Source of the DNA: Neospora caninum Liverpool
Lineage: Eukaryota > Apicomplexa > Conoidasida > Eucoccidiorida > Sarcocystidae
NCBI RefSeq assembly: GCF_000208865.1
Contig: NC_018394.1
Coordinates: forward strand, 248,001 to 312,000
Direction: 5' to 3'
DNA: 64,000 nt
Part shown: positions 24,107 to 37,050 of the stretch, piece by piece
Position numbering within the stretch: the stretch's first letter is position 1
How the letters are laid out: the number at the start of each line of letters is the position of its first letter
The notes under the pieces: generated by a model
What the model saw: only the letters and a program-made list of their open reading frames with translations
Databases searched by the model: none
What the model was told of the DNA's origin: nothing
Made by a program: the position numbers and the translations under genes

Positions 24107-27030
24107 GCAAGGGAAATCCAGGTACACGAGTCGCCGGGAAGGAGGTTATCCGGATGGGCAAAACCGCGCCCGTGTTCATTTCACCGGGATACGCATCCTG
24201 GCATTCCTCTTTGCTACTCTTTTTGCGGGATCGAACACCTGCTGGTGGTCAGACGCTCCATCTGCTAGCCTACAAAGGGAAAGGCGCGAGCGCTGGGGTT
24301 TTCTTCTGCAGGCACTCGCGGACGATGGGCCACAAGAAGCCTCCCTCGAAAGACTCTGGAGGGAAGCAGGCGCAAGCGAAATCGCTTTTTGTTCAGTGTT
24401 CTGTAAGGCGTGCGTCCCGTCGAGGATATAATTCCTGACCGGTGCACGAGCCTGTAAACGGCGGCAGGGGATTATGGGATAACTTCAGTTCCTGATACGG
24501 AAGTGTACAACGAGCAGAGAGTAGGGCGAGGACGGCGCCTTCTTCCCCGGAAAACGCTCTTACGGCAGACGGCACAAAACCTTCGGGCTCTGTAGCAGCC
24601 TCTCTCTCACTGCAAGCAGAGGCTGAAACTCCGCGCAGGGCTGCGGCGCCATGGCCCCTCTCGCTCCGACGAGCCGGCTCTTCGCTGGTGGAGCCGAATC
24701 ACTCACGATGAATCCGTACACATGCGCAGCCCAGAGTGCTGAAAAGAAGGTTGCGGAGGGCCGTGGCAGTGTCGACAGCGGCAAATGCTTCAATGGCCTA
24801 AGCAGAACACGAACGTCGTGGTAGATATATGCGAGTGAACATGCACACGACAGCACGAGAGTCCTCGTCCACGGATCTGCGAGACCGCAGAGCGGGAAAA
24901 GTTCGCGCCTGCGGGAAGGCCGCAGCCAGCAAGGCGTCAGAGAGTGCCAGTTTGTCTCCCTCTGAAGTGACAAAAAAAGAACGCCAAAGACGGTTCCACT
25001 GAATGACGAAGACACCGAACGAGGCCGACGAGGGTCGGAGCGCGAGCACAGGAAAAGGTTCGAGTCGGAGGGAAAAGCTGCCGGGATTTCTATGGGGGGC
25101 GACGCATCGCCCGCCTCCTAAACGCTTTGCACGGCGCTGTGCAGTGTGTACAGTAGACTTGGAAACTCTTTATACCAGCGAAAAAATCGATAGCCAGCTT
25201 GTGTTGTTTGCAGGAGGAGAAGCGTTCTCGAGCGAAATTCACGCCCGCGTTGCTCAGTTGGTCATCCGGATTGCATGCCGAAAATCGAGAGATGCGCCTC
25301 CGCATGTCACTTTTTCACAGCTGTGGACGCCCTACCCCGTTTCGAACGCATTTCTGCAGATGTCATGCAACTTTAGAGGACGATCCGTTTACCGTCGCAC
25401 ACGCGGCACGCCTTACCAGGCAGAGAACCGTTCCTTCCGTTGGAAAGTAAGGGACCGCGTTCTGAACGCTGGCCGAAAACAATCCCCCTGCCAGGCCTGG
25501 ATGATTTGACCCCGGGGAAAGCTTCGCAACTTCAAAGGATGGCGTGGGTAAAAGACCTCGGTGTAGTTTAGCTTTTCTTTCTTTCGCACTTTTCCCACTG
25601 AATTCACGCGCTCGTCACAGTTTCCAGTTGCCGTTTTTTTTCCGCGGCAAGTGTCTCGTGTGACGAGTTGGGAATCCAGGCCCGATCCAAGTTACGTTCA
25701 TATTTTCGGGATTCCGAAGCCTCAGCCACAGGTTGATCGCCAAAAAAACCTGGACCGCGCCGCTCCTGTCAGCGCAGCAGCACGTTTACCGTTTTGTCTT
25801 GGTTGGACGCATTCACACACAGTCTCTGGTCCCTTGGTTTCGTCAGAGAGTTCAACAGAGATTCACAAGACAGGCCGTGCCTTTCCTGCGTTGCGCCGGA
25901 AATTCAACGTCTGCGTCGACGGCTTTCAACCTCCGACGTGCCACGTTGTGTCCTCTGTCGATCCTGTGAAGCATCGTCCGTTTGCAAAAGGCTACAGGCG
26001 TTCCGAAGCATTTGTGAGGGAGAGGACGGCGTGGGCTTCAACGGGCGGGACTTGTGTTTGTCCAGTTCTTTTAAACTTCCGGTCGGTGGGCTGGGAAACG
26101 CACCGTCACCGTTGAAAAAACGCCTGTTCGCTACAGCCAATCAAAGCCGACCGCACCATAGACAGTCCCTCTGCTGTCTATGATAAAACACCACATTTTC
26201 GTTTCTCCCCTTTCTCACGAGGCGCCGGAACGCACGTGTGGCTGAATTCGATCACAGAGCTCAGGCACAGTTGGAAAACAGTCCATTTTTTACCGGTTAA
26301 AGGGGCTGCACTTGCCATCTGACAGACAAAACGTAAACACTTTATGTCGGCAGTCCGCCAACCGCAGAAGAGAACACGCAAACGGGGGCTTCTGGGCTCG
26401 GCGAGCTGTGTCACCGAAATCGATGCCCTCATCCTCACTAGAAACATCTGACGGTCGTTGATGCTCTACATCAACAGAGCTTGTCCACTTCTGCCCGCAA
26501 GGACGAAGGGGCGCCTCCATTATCTGCGTATATGCATACTCTGGAATTCGGTAGCGGTCCCGGACAGAGTATCCCTTAGGTTGTTCGAATCCAGAGAAAA
26601 CCTGTTCACGGCTCGCACCACGCCTCTTGTCCGAAAGAAGATTCCGAAGGAATTTCTCTGAAGCGTGGGTCAGCATCGCGCCAGAGACAAAGTTCCAAAG
26701 TTGTTCTTTGATGACAGCACCTGCCAAGTTCGGGAAGGATTTGCTAGTGTCCTGGGCTTGGCAGCTGCTGGTCTAGGACAGCTGCGCAGCGTCTCACAGT
26801 CACGCACATCTATGAGGAGGGAACACCCGATTAGAGTCCCTCCGAGGAAACTGTTAAAGTGGTATACGCCTTGTGGAGCGCGTCAAGGAATTTTCCTGGC
26901 AAAAATGCAAACGCTGGTCGTCGTCAGAGAAGGTGTACCACCCGAGGCCGGCTCGACGCTGACAGCCGTTCTCGTTGAGGCTGGCGTCTCAGCCTTCGAA
27001 TAGTGTGTTGGATCGGCGTCGTTTACTCTC

Positions 27031-27040
27031 GTGAGACGGA
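27031..27040 (+). promoter_or_regulatory. TGAGACG promoter word, copy 1
   Basis: Sequence gtgagacgga, an exact match to the WGAGACG cis element known from Toxoplasma promoters. The same 10-mer recurs 300 bp downstream at 27331-27340. It lies upstream of the helicase gene. Confidence 0.35.
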
Positions 27041-27330
27041 GGGGATTTCTTCACATCTGGGTCTCTAAGACTTTTGCTCACGTTTTTTTCTGCGGCGGGG
27101 AAACACCCGATGTTACCACGTGAGATGGCGGCGCGCCGCGAGTGTAGAACTTCCCTGTCTTTTGGACACTGCGTTTGGATTCTCGACGGGGGAAAAGGCG
27201 CATCGTGGATCGCGGCGCCTTCCCTTTCGAACATTTCCCCCCATCCATGCGTCTTTCAGTTTTTCGCGATTTCTCGGCTCCTACATGGTAGCCTACCTGG
27301 GGGCTCGGGAGAGCCTGTACCCGTTGTTGT

Positions 27331-27340
27331 GTGAGACGGA
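27331..27340 (+). promoter_or_regulatory. TGAGACG promoter word, copy 2
   Basis: Identical 10-mer to that at 27031-27040, same orientation, about 970 bp before the helicase start codon. Confidence 0.35.
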
Positions 27341-28305
27341 CGGTGTTTCGCCCTCGATTGCCTCGTCCTCGGGTTTCACCCCGTGTTTCATGTCTTTCGG
27401 GGCTTCCAGAACGCCTCTTCAAATGATTCAAAGAGACATGCCGCCTGTCCTCCTCGGGGTTCTCGGAGAAAGGACGAAACGGTGTAACGCCTGTCTCACG
27501 GCTAGCGGCTGTGCGGCGGCTTCCTGGCGGGGTGTTCCGAGTTTTGACCCCACTCTCCAGGACGAGAGACAAAAAGGACCCCTGCGCCTCGTCGCGTGGT
27601 TCACAGAAGGAGTTCCTGCTTCAGAAAGTGCCCGCGACGTCTGGAACCGAAATCCAGAGGAAGAGCCTCTCTGGAACACACACGACGCAGGATTCTACCC
27701 TCCCGTTTTTGTCGCGGTCTCTCGTCGCGGGGCCGGCTGCTGGGTCAGACCCGCGCGTACCCAAATCGCGAGCCGATTCGGTTTCTGTGCCCGTCGCCAG
27801 CGGGGGAGGGAGATGGGTCTTTTCGTGGGAAGAAAGACGGCTGTGTGTCTACGACCGTTTCCGTTGTGCTTCGCTGAGATCTCTTTGTGGCGATTGCGTT
27901 CTAAACGTTTTGTGTGTTTTCTCAAGGGGATTTCGATCGGCCAGGCGCCGGCGGGGAGGCACTTGTTTTTCGCCAAAGTTTTCCCCTGGCTGATTTTTCC
28001 CAGCAGCCACACAGAGCCGATACCTCTCGTGGCAGCGTAACGCCTTGTTGTGTTTCGCTTTTTCCAGTCCTCTAGCGTTTGTGTGGTAAGGTCGTTCCTG
28101 TCCTTGCTCCGCCGCAGTCCGAAATTTCGTCTCCGTGTCGTCTGTCGACACATTCTTTCCGCGACTCCAATTGCGGACATGCAGTGGTGCCCGCAGTCGC
28201 AGTGCGTTCGACTGCGTCACCGTCCTCGGCCAGGAAAGAGTTTGCTTCTCTGTCTGCGTTTTCGTCAAAACTCCGTCCTCTCAGGACGGTATCGACCAAG
28301 AATCT

Positions 28306-31300
28306 ATGGCGCCTTCTAGTCTTTTAAAAGCGGAGGCGGACGATGAGGAGGCGAAGAAGCCCGACGCACCGCGCGAGGACGGCGGGGACAGGGGCGAGAG
28401 GCACGCGAAAAAGAAGGATGGAGACCGCGAAAAGAACAAGAAGGAGCGCCGTGACAGCGGAAAAGATCGGCATCGGCACGAGAGGCGAGAAAAGGACCGA
28501 AAGGCATCGCGGGACGCCACGGCCGCGACAAACAGAGGGAAGGACGTTGACGAGGCAGAGAAGAGCGAGAAGAAAAAGAAGCTGAAAGACGAGGCACACA
28601 AGAGAGAGAAAAGAGGCCCAGAAAGGCCGTCCGAGACTCAGGACACGGACGGGCACGAAAAAGACAGACGCGGCAAGAGAAAAGAGGCCAAGAGGGAGGG
28701 ACAGGATGCGAGTGCACGACCTGTGACGGAGGATGGGGAGGATGTCCACATGGAGGAAGACAAGAGAAAAGAGAAGGACGACGATCAAGGGAGGAAGGCG
28801 AAAAAAGAGATACGGAGAGAGGGAGACAGGCGACGTGCGAAAGAGAAGGACGACAAACACAGCTCCAGTCGCAGCGAGAAGCGAAAGAGAGGCAGATCTC
28901 CAGAGAGATCGAGAGAAAAAAAGAGCTCAGGAGGAGGGGATCGCCGAAGAAAGGAGAAGGACGGCCGGAAGGGTTCGGCCTCTGCGTCGCGTCCTTCGCT
29001 ATCGCCGAGCCTCACGCGTCCTTCCTCGGCGCCGAGTCGAGGCTCCAGTCTCGCGACGGAGGCGCCGGAAGCCGCGCGTCCCGGGGCAAGGCGGCCTGCA
29101 TCTCAAACTGGAGAGACGCCCGAGAAGCGGGAAAAGGGGAGAGGACGGTCCTCGTCTCGCGGTTCCAGTCGCGGGTCTCCATCTCGAGAAGGCGACAAGG
29201 TCGACAGAAGCCGGTCTGCCTCTCCGGGGAGAGACAAACGAAGAAGAGACAGCCGAAAGAAGGACTGTGAGAGACACCGAGCGCACAGCCGTCACCACCG
29301 CCACAGACACCGGAGAGAGGACGAGAGAGAGCGAAAGAAGCGAAGAAGACGGTCTTCCAGCGGAAGGTCTTCCTCGCGTTCGTCTTCCGCGTCTCGGAAG
29401 AGAGACAGATCCCGACGCCGGAGAAAGCACCGACACGACAGGAAAAGGAGACATCGCGACCGCAGCTCGTCTTCGGGCTCTTCGTCTCGAAGTTCTTCCT
29501 CGGACAGCGACGCACCGCAGGCGTCCTCGGATGCAAACACGACAAAGCAAGAAGGCGACTTGAATCAATCGAGCTCGGTGCCTCTTTCCACAGCCCCACC
29601 GAGCCTGGCTGCGCCGGCGTCTGGCGACAACCCGCCGCTCTATCCCGTTCCTTTCTCGTACCTTTCACTTCTCTCCGCTTCGCTCCGGGCGCAATCTGCC
29701 GGCGAGGCAGCAGGCGGAGGTAACGCCTCGAGTGCAAGCGCTCCTGCGACGACCGACCCAGCACAGGCCGCAGCCTCGTCTCTTCCCTCTACCGTGGGGT
29801 CGTCCTTTTCCTCGGCGCCTTCCCTTTCCTCCGCCGCAGCGTCGGCAAGCTCGTCTGCCGACCCGGCGGCTGCGGCGCCAGGAGCGCTCGGAGGGTCGGA
29901 ACCCAGCACATCTGTCGAGGAACAGTTAGCGGCTCTGAAGAAGGAAATGGAGGAGGAGAACGAGAGAAGAAAGCAGGAACAGCAAAAGGAGTTGGACGTG
30001 ATTCTAGGGGACAGAGCGGAGACGCCGCTGGCTATGGAGGTAAGCGCGTTCATGCCTTTGAATGGACAGGCTTTCTTGCTCAAACCCAAAACTGACGCGC
30101 ATATACCCTTCTTTGCACGAGATCCCGCCTGGCACCTGGTGTCTATACGGCCCACTTCTGTGAGGCGCGCGCGGCGCTGTAGATCCACTCTCCCGCTTTT
30201 TCCTCGTGGACTTTCTTGGCCCTCTTCGTCTGTTTGTGGAGACGTCGCCGTGTCCTTCTCGTCGCTCGCCTCCGCCACGTTCCTCTTTTACGGCCGCCCG
30301 CAAGGGCCGAGGCCGCATTGCCTTGACAGTCGCGGTGCCTGCAGGAAACTTGGAGGCATGTGGTCGCGCTTCACCCAAAAACCCGCAGAAGAAGACGCCT
30401 CTGTCTCGGTTCGGATGCCCCATCTGCACTCCTTTTTGGTGCATGCATTTGCGCATTTTCCAGGTCGCTAAGGAAAGCGAGGCTCATCCTGAGCCGCAAG
30501 AAGCCACCAAAACGGAGCCGCCTCCGCCTCCGCCCCACCCTGACGAGGGTTTCAACGCAGGTTGGAAACGAAACCAAACACACCAAAGTGAAGAGACTCC
30601 ACACTCCCCAGGCGCTCAGCCTTTGGCGTGCACTGCTTGTGTCTCTGTTCTCTTTCCTCTGCTATATCTGTTCTGTCGCTTGTACCCGCATCCACGCTCT
30701 TTCCCACCCTGATTTTCTCCACGTGTGTCCACCTAATGCTTTCTTTGCCTGTCGATGTGTGTAGTAGTAGTAGTCGTCGCTCTGTGCGTGCACATGAATG
30801 AACCGCCGTCACTCCCGTTTCTTGCGACGTCGCGCTCTTCACAGCTGCCTGCAGAGGCGCAGGAAAGTCGAGGGGCGATGACTATAGCACATAAACAGCA
30901 TGTGTGCACTCGCTACAAAAAGTTCCCTCGTGGAACTGGAGCACGAGAGCGCTGAGGAGACGTTCCTACATGAATGCGCCCCACATATTTTCAACTTTTC
31001 GCAACCTCCTCGAGAGGCCAGATGCACATTGGCGATGGAGAGGATCCTTGCGGGCTGCGTCATTCCATTTTTTGCTGGGACGCAGCGACTGGGGAGGCGA
31101 CGCATTTGCGGTCGAGTCTTAAACCCCGCAATTCTTTGCATGCAATGCGATCTTTCTGCTCTCAGACGAGAGACTCGGCGACGGAGTCGCGCACCTCGAA
31201 GACCAAGAAGTTGTTGTGGCCTTTGCCGGCCCCACAGCAGACGTGCACGACCCTGCGTCCTTGCCTCTGCCCGTCGCCGACGTCGTCGGGAGCGAGCGCG

Positions 31301-34300
31301 TTTTGCACTCTGCAATTTTAGGCAACCTCCTTTTCCTCGGCTTCAAGCGCCTCATGCCTGTCCAGAGACACTCGATTCCCATCGGCTGCGGTACGCGACA
31401 ACGAAGCCTCTCGGCAGCCCCAGATAGAGAAGAGCCCAGTCGGTGGACGGGGCCGTGATGTATGGGCCTTTCTCGCTCGTGTTTTCGTCTCGGAGAAACC
31501 TCGAATCTGTGTATCTCAGAAGCTTGTTACGTTGGCCGCACTTTTTCCCTTTCCTCCATTTCTGTCTCGGTGCCGCTCTCGGCAAGCGTCCACGGCGCTC
31601 CGAAGGCGTGAGGCGTGGGCTTCATGCATGCACGTCGAAGGCAGAGGAGATAGACACTTCTTCCCCTTCCTGTCTTTTTCTCGACTGCATTCACGCCTGT
31701 TTCGCTGCTTCGCTCGGCGAGGCCTCGGCTTTCCTTTCTCGTGTCGCCTTGGTCCCGTTTCTCCCAGATTTCGCGGGAGGCTCCATTTCGCCGTTTTCCC
31801 CTGTCTCCCCGTTTCGTGTCTCTCTCTTCAGCTGGGTACGATATCTGCGGCTCAGCCGCGACCGGGAGCGGTAAGACGCTTGCTTTTCTCGTCCCCATGG
31901 CCTCGCGACTCCTCAAGATGGGACCGATCGACCGACCTTTCTTCCCCGGCCCGCATGCGCAGGTGAGTAGGAAACAAAAAGAAAGGTTCCGGCTGGAAAG
32001 GCCAGACCCTGTACACACTCCCGCGCGGTTTGTTTGGTCTGCGTGTGTCTCTCCACCTCAACGTTTCGAGGTTTCCTTTCTCTCTGCGAAGAACGAGGGA
32101 CAGGCGGTCGACGAGACGCGTACACCCGTGCATTGCCCCTCACACCGCCCTTCAGACGAGTCGAGAGGTTCCTGCTTGTCGCTCTTGGCCTTCTCTTCTG
32201 CCTCTTTGCCAAGTCCGTGCTCACCTCTCTCTCCAGTAACGCCGCCTCGAGCGCGGATCTCTCGCTAAGGACTTTCCTGCTTTTTTCGCGAGCGCGTTTC
32301 CATTTTCGACTGTCTGTTGGAGCACTCTTAGGTGTATGTCGCTACCGCAGTGGAAGGGACATTCGCACACGCTACACATGATTTCGACGTGTGTGCGCTG
32401 GACGGTCTTCCAGGCTTCTCCAACAGGCGTCGTTCTGGTCCCGACCCGAGAGCTCGCGCTTCAAATCGGCGAGGACGTGAGTGACGCCTCTCAGCCCAGT
32501 GTCTCCATTTTGGGAGAAAGGAGACTGGCAACGGAGGGAGAAACGGAGGACGGACGCGCGACCAGCCTTTCCAGCCCGCGGGGAGAGACATGCATGCAAA
32601 CACGCATTTGCTCTTTCTTTTCGGTCTAGAGTCGAAAAAACTGGGGTGGTGGGACCGCGCAACTCGGAGGAGAGGCGCAAAACGCAAACAGAAGGGGGAG
32701 ATGCACGCTTTTAGAGAACTCACGCGTTTTCACTTTGGACCCGTGCTCACCCCACGGAGAAGAGACGGGGGATTTCCAGTCGGAAAAGCGAGGCGTCTCT
32801 GGACAAGGAAAAATAGAAAGCAGGTGAAACAGAAGACCCAAGACGAAAACCGTGCGCTCCCCGGTCATCTCTTTTCCGCCATGCTTTCCATTTCTCGCTG
32901 TAGATCGCTTTTTTGCCTGGTGTCCATGCCATGTCCAATTCAGATTGTTCGGGTCTGTCGCGGCACTGGCCTCACCCACATCCTCCTGATTGGCGGCATC
33001 CCTCAAAAGGACCAGGTGAGAGACGCTCGTTGCAGGTAACAGCCTGTTTCGTTTGCTGAAGAGAGGGCGAGGCGGGTTTTCCCCGTCTATTCTAAGTTAG
33101 AGAAGGCTCGACGATCGCGTGGTGGAGGACGTCTTGTGCTGTTCGTCCTCTCAGAGTGAAAAGGATTCTCCGCTCGGGCGAGGGTTCGACCGTGACGAGG
33201 CGTGACCCGGGGAAGAACTCAGTAGGAAAGAGCCTTCTCTGTCTTTTCGTTGCTATCGGGCACACGGGAAACAGACTCTCGGCTGTTTCGCGCGTGTGCG
33301 CGGCGCAGAGAAGGCGTTTTCGAGTATGCATGAAAAATTTTTTCGTTTTCAGGTTGATCTCATCTCCAAACAACAAATCGACATCGCTGTATGCACACCC
33401 GGGCGCTTGGTGGACATGTGCGACATGTGCAAAATTTCCCTGAGTTTCGTCGCCACTCTGGTTCTGGATGAGGCTGACGAGATGCTGAATCTCGGCTTCC
33501 GAAATGTGGTAAGACGACTCGCCGCACGTTCTCCACTCTCGAGGGTTCGAATCGCCGGAGGCTTTCGCTTTGGTCCCTCACTCTGGCCACACAGTCGCGC
33601 AGGAGGCTCTTTTTGCGGGAATGACGGAGTCTGAATCGAAGCGCGCACGTTCGCATGAAGTCTCGCCGCAGCGTAGACCCGGCGGAAGCCTCCTTCGATA
33701 CTTGGCTTCTCTTCCTGGATGTCGATCACCTCTCGGGGACTGCTTTCGCGACGGCGACGGCGCACAGTTCCTCGCGTTTCCACCCGCGCAGTCGTGTCGG
33801 GTGTACATGCCCCTCGTCCCGGCGCTCTCTGTTCCGAGACACGGGGGAGCGGGGGGGGGGGGATTGCATGGTCTCTTCCGTTTGAAATGCTTTCTCAATC
33901 GCCGTGCTTCGCGCCTTTGGGCGTTCCGGATTCTCTCTCGGAAGCGCGTGTGAGTTGCATTTCTGTGTTGCGCAAGGCGACACTGGCCAGTCGACTTCTC
34001 ACACGGGGGACGTGAGCGTCTGATCTTTTCTTCCTTCTCTTTCTTCAGATTATGTCTCTCGTGAAAGGCCGAGACCTTCCGGACACGCGACAGACAATGC
34101 TCTTTTCGGCGACGTATCCGCCGGACTTGCTGAGTCTCCTACCGATGCTGCTGAAGCCGGCGTACGTTCGCCTCTCTGTGGGCCCCGCCAACGAGACTGC
34201 TCCAGGAGGAATGAACGCAGCTGCGAAGAACAATTTGGTGAAACAGGTGAGCGCCGGAGGCGATGGCGAGTGGAGCCGGAGGCAGCCGTCGAGCGAAAAG

Positions 34301-35160
34301 AACGCGGGAAAAGCGAACCGACGCGGAATCTCCGTTTCACGACATGTTCAGGGGGGAGAGGGGGGGGGGGGGGTTTAGGTGGAATCGCGGGGAAGGAGAC
34401 TGAGAGAAACGGTGGTCCGTTTCCTGTTTTGCAATCGAGGCGAAGGTGCGGTAGGTACAGCCAAACACAAGCCAGTGCAGGCCGTTAAATAAAAAGGTTT
34501 TCTTTCCGACTTTTGTGTCCCTCACGGGACGCTCTTTCGTCTTGGCGAAAAGGACGCATTCCTCGCAGCGCCTTCACTTTGTGCTTTTCGGGAGATGCTG
34601 TCGTGTTGCCTTTCCTGTTCTGTTTCTCTCACGCCGTTTCCCCCCTTTTTTTTCGTTTTCCGCAGATTGTGAAGCAAGTGGAGGAGCCGCTCAAGGCGGC
34701 GGCGCTTCGCGCGGATTTGGAGGAGTTTTTCTCGACGTCGAGAGACAGCCAGGCGATCGTCTTTGTGCGCAGCAAGCGAGCGATTCACCCGACGGCTCAC
34801 ACGATTCGCCTCGCAGGCATCCCCGCGGAAGTCCTCACTGGAAACCGCACGCAGCCGGAGCGTCAGCAAGTCTTCCGCAATTTCCGAGAAGGCCGGTTCC
34901 CCGTCCTCGTCGCCACGTCGATTGCGGCGCGAGGTCTGGATTTCCCGAACGTCGGTCTGGTGATCAACGTGGACATGCCGCAAGAAATGGAGCACTACGT
35001 CCACCGAATAGGGCGCACGGGGCGCGCTGGAAGAGCAGGCGTCGCCATCAGCTACATGAACTGGAACGACAAGAAGCTCGCTCCGGCGATGATTCACATC
35101 CTCAAGCAGCACGACGCAGAGATTCCGCCGTTCCTCCAGGACATGGCCAATGAGTTCTAG
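28306..35160 (+). CDS. DEAD-box ATP-dependent RNA helicase with long Arg/Ser-rich N-terminal domain
   Basis: Nine exons: 28306-30039, 30464-30560, 31166-31390, 31832-31962, 32414-32476, 32944-33015, 33353-33508, 34049-34246 and 34666-35160. All phases agree, giving 1056 residues. Exon 1 (residues 1-578) is Lys/Glu- then Arg/Ser-rich, with RS/RD runs near 340-410 and a Ser/Ala/Pro-rich stretch, ending in a coiled-coil-like segment (KKEMEEENERRKQEQQKE). The core then shows LGFKRLMPVQ (Q motif, about 668-677), AATGSGKT (694-701), PTREL (739-743), TPGR (789-792), DEAD (813-816), SAT (846-848), ARGLDF (980-985) and HRIGRTGR (1005-1012), so all catalytic motifs are intact. The tail (LKQHDAEIPPFLQDMA) resembles Ded1/DDX3-group helicases, while an RS domain is more typical of spliceosomal helicases such as Prp28/DDX23. 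Role in splicing or translation is therefore open; nuclear localisation is likely from the RS domain. The ATG at 28306 is the first in frame. Confidence 0.93.
33851..33862 (+). repeat. G12 homopolymer in helicase intron 7
   Basis: Twelve consecutive G after GGGGGAGC, within intron 33509-34048. A second, longer run occurs in the next intron. Confidence 0.85.
34360..34373 (+). repeat. G14 homopolymer in helicase intron 8
   Basis: Fourteen consecutive G preceded by GGGGGGAGA, within intron 34247-34665. Confidence 0.85.
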
Positions 35161-36016
35161 AAAGCGGCGGCTGGGCCGAGATCCACGGCACCAGCAGCCT
35201 CGAGAGACACACAGCGCCTCTCCGTTTCGAAAGCGTCGAAACGGCAAACCCGAGAGAAAAGGCGAGGATTTTCGCGTCAGTCGCGGCTGAAGAAAAGGAG
35301 AAGCTGGGGCTGAGGCGGGAGACAGTCTGAGGAAACCGCGTGGGCGGGGTCCGCGTTTTGAGAGGTGGGAAGGCTTTTTCCAGGCTTTCGTGACGCGCGA
35401 CGCGAAGACGAAACACATTTCACAGCAATTTTTGCTCGCTTCTGTCCTGGCCGTTTCGATGCATGCGCTTCTCCTTCGGGATCCTTCTGACTGCCGAGAG
35501 AAGCGCATGCATTCAGTCTCGGAAAACCGCTGGTGGGCTAAGCCCGAAAACAGTTCACGTACGGCGCTAGGAAGAAAAAAGGAGACTGGGTTCTTAGACC
35601 AGAAAAAAAGAACAGGAAGGCCGGAAGAGTCGACGCGGCTTCCGACACACATGGACGGGTACAAAGAAGGGTAGTATTTTTGCTCCGTACGAAGCCCAGG
35701 CAGAAAAAACATACAGCGCATGCAGCTAGAGAGGGAACGTCTCAAGGAGGCAGTTTGTTGCGAGCAGGATCCGCTCCAGGATGCAGTCTCGTCTTGGACC
35801 TGGACGAGAGCATAGGGGAGAGACACCGCAATGTCAGTGCGATCTGAGAACGCACCCTCGCGATATCTCAAACCATTTCACGAAAAAATCGAATTTCAGC
35901 ACGAATGAAGTGTTGCCAACAGGGCGTTCGGGGTCATGGTCTTCCTCTCTTGAAACATGCCAGGATCAACCTGGAAGTCAACTTTACAATTTACGTGTAT
36001 TTGTCTAGAGGCCGAG

Positions 36017-36077
36017 ATATACCGATATATCTATATATCTATCTATATATGAACATATATATATATATATATATAAA
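36017..36077. repeat. TA-rich microsatellite
   Basis: TATC/TATA units downstream of the helicase gene. Confidence 0.8.
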
Positions 36078-37015
36078 TCGATATGTAGATATCCCAATAC
36101 AGGTGGAAATGTGTGGGTCGCACGCCTTGGAAGACGGCGACAGAGAGGTGGATTTGACGGTGCGTTGTCCAGAAACAGAGTCAGAAAGAGGTGAATTAAG
36201 GCCTGCGCGCGAAAGAGAGGAGAATGTTAAGAACGGCATCTCGAGTGCGGAGAAAACTGAGGGACTGGAAAAAGCCCGCCGCCCGCACACATGCAGCACA
36301 CGAAAGAGCGGCGGAGCGGCAGACGATGAAGACTGCAGAAAAACCGGAGAGGACTTGAGACTAGCATTTTCGAGGCTAAGAAGAGCGAAAGGAAGCCTCG
36401 TCCGCGAAGAAGAAATGCGTCTCACCGGAAAAGGCATGGTTGCGTCTTTCGAACAAACAACTCCCCTTTCCGCCTCATCGCGCGATCCCTTTGGTCTCTT
36501 GTTCCTTGGGGAGTCCGCTTTCTAAATATCCGAAAAATCCTTCCCTTCTTTTCTACTTTTTTCACCTCCCGATTGAGACCACTGTCTCCTGTCTTGGGCT
36601 TTGTCAGCCTTCTTGGAAGAATAACGTTTCTCGAGAGTTCGTGTACCTGAAGCCTTTCCCTGTGTATAGGCGGAAAGATCGCGGCTCGTCCTCAGTCCTG
36701 GCGGCGTTTTGTGAAGTTATCCTTCTCCAGTGGCAAATGCAATCTGCTTGCTTGCCTTTCTCTTGCAGAGCCGCGCGACTTACATCTTACATGGTAGACT
36801 GGCTACTATCTGGGGACTGTTCTTCTCTCTCTTTCTTTCGGGTTCAGTCTTCTTTCTCTCCGGGCTGAAAGAGAGCTTGGGAGCGGCTCGGCATTTGTCC
36901 GAAAGATCACCAGTTCGCCACATTTCTGTCTGTCCACCTTTCAAAAAACTGATATGATACACATGCATTCATACCATTCATATAGAGTATATATATCTAC
37001 AGATCTATATGCGTA

Positions 37016-37016
<1 letters not shown>

Positions 37017-37048
<32 letters not shown>
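37017..37048. repeat. (TA)n microsatellite
   Basis: TA run of about 13 units in the spacer before the membrane-anchored protein gene. Confidence 0.85.

Positions 37049-37050
<2 letters not shown>

Larger units (their letters stand above)
24107..28305. promoter_or_regulatory. Divergent spacer between the thioredoxin-like gene and the DEAD-box helicase, with possible minus-strand exons
   Basis: At 4.2 kb this is longer than expected for two promoters alone. Two copies of GTGAGACGGA, each containing the WGAGACG promoter word described in Toxoplasma, lie at 27031-27040 and 27331-27340, 0.97-1.3 kb upstream of the helicase start codon. On the minus strand, two stretches look coding: 26720 leftwards after a TTGGCAG acceptor (IKEQLWNFVSGAMLTHASEK...), and about 24802-24712, which ends at a GTGAGT donor. 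I could not join them into a gene. Other open frames overlap in opposite directions and look like noise. Confidence 0.4.

Noticed and set aside
27120..28040. 306-codon plus-strand frame before the helicase
   Set aside because: No ATG at its start, no family similarity, and overlapping open frames on both strands. More likely 5' UTR or promoter.
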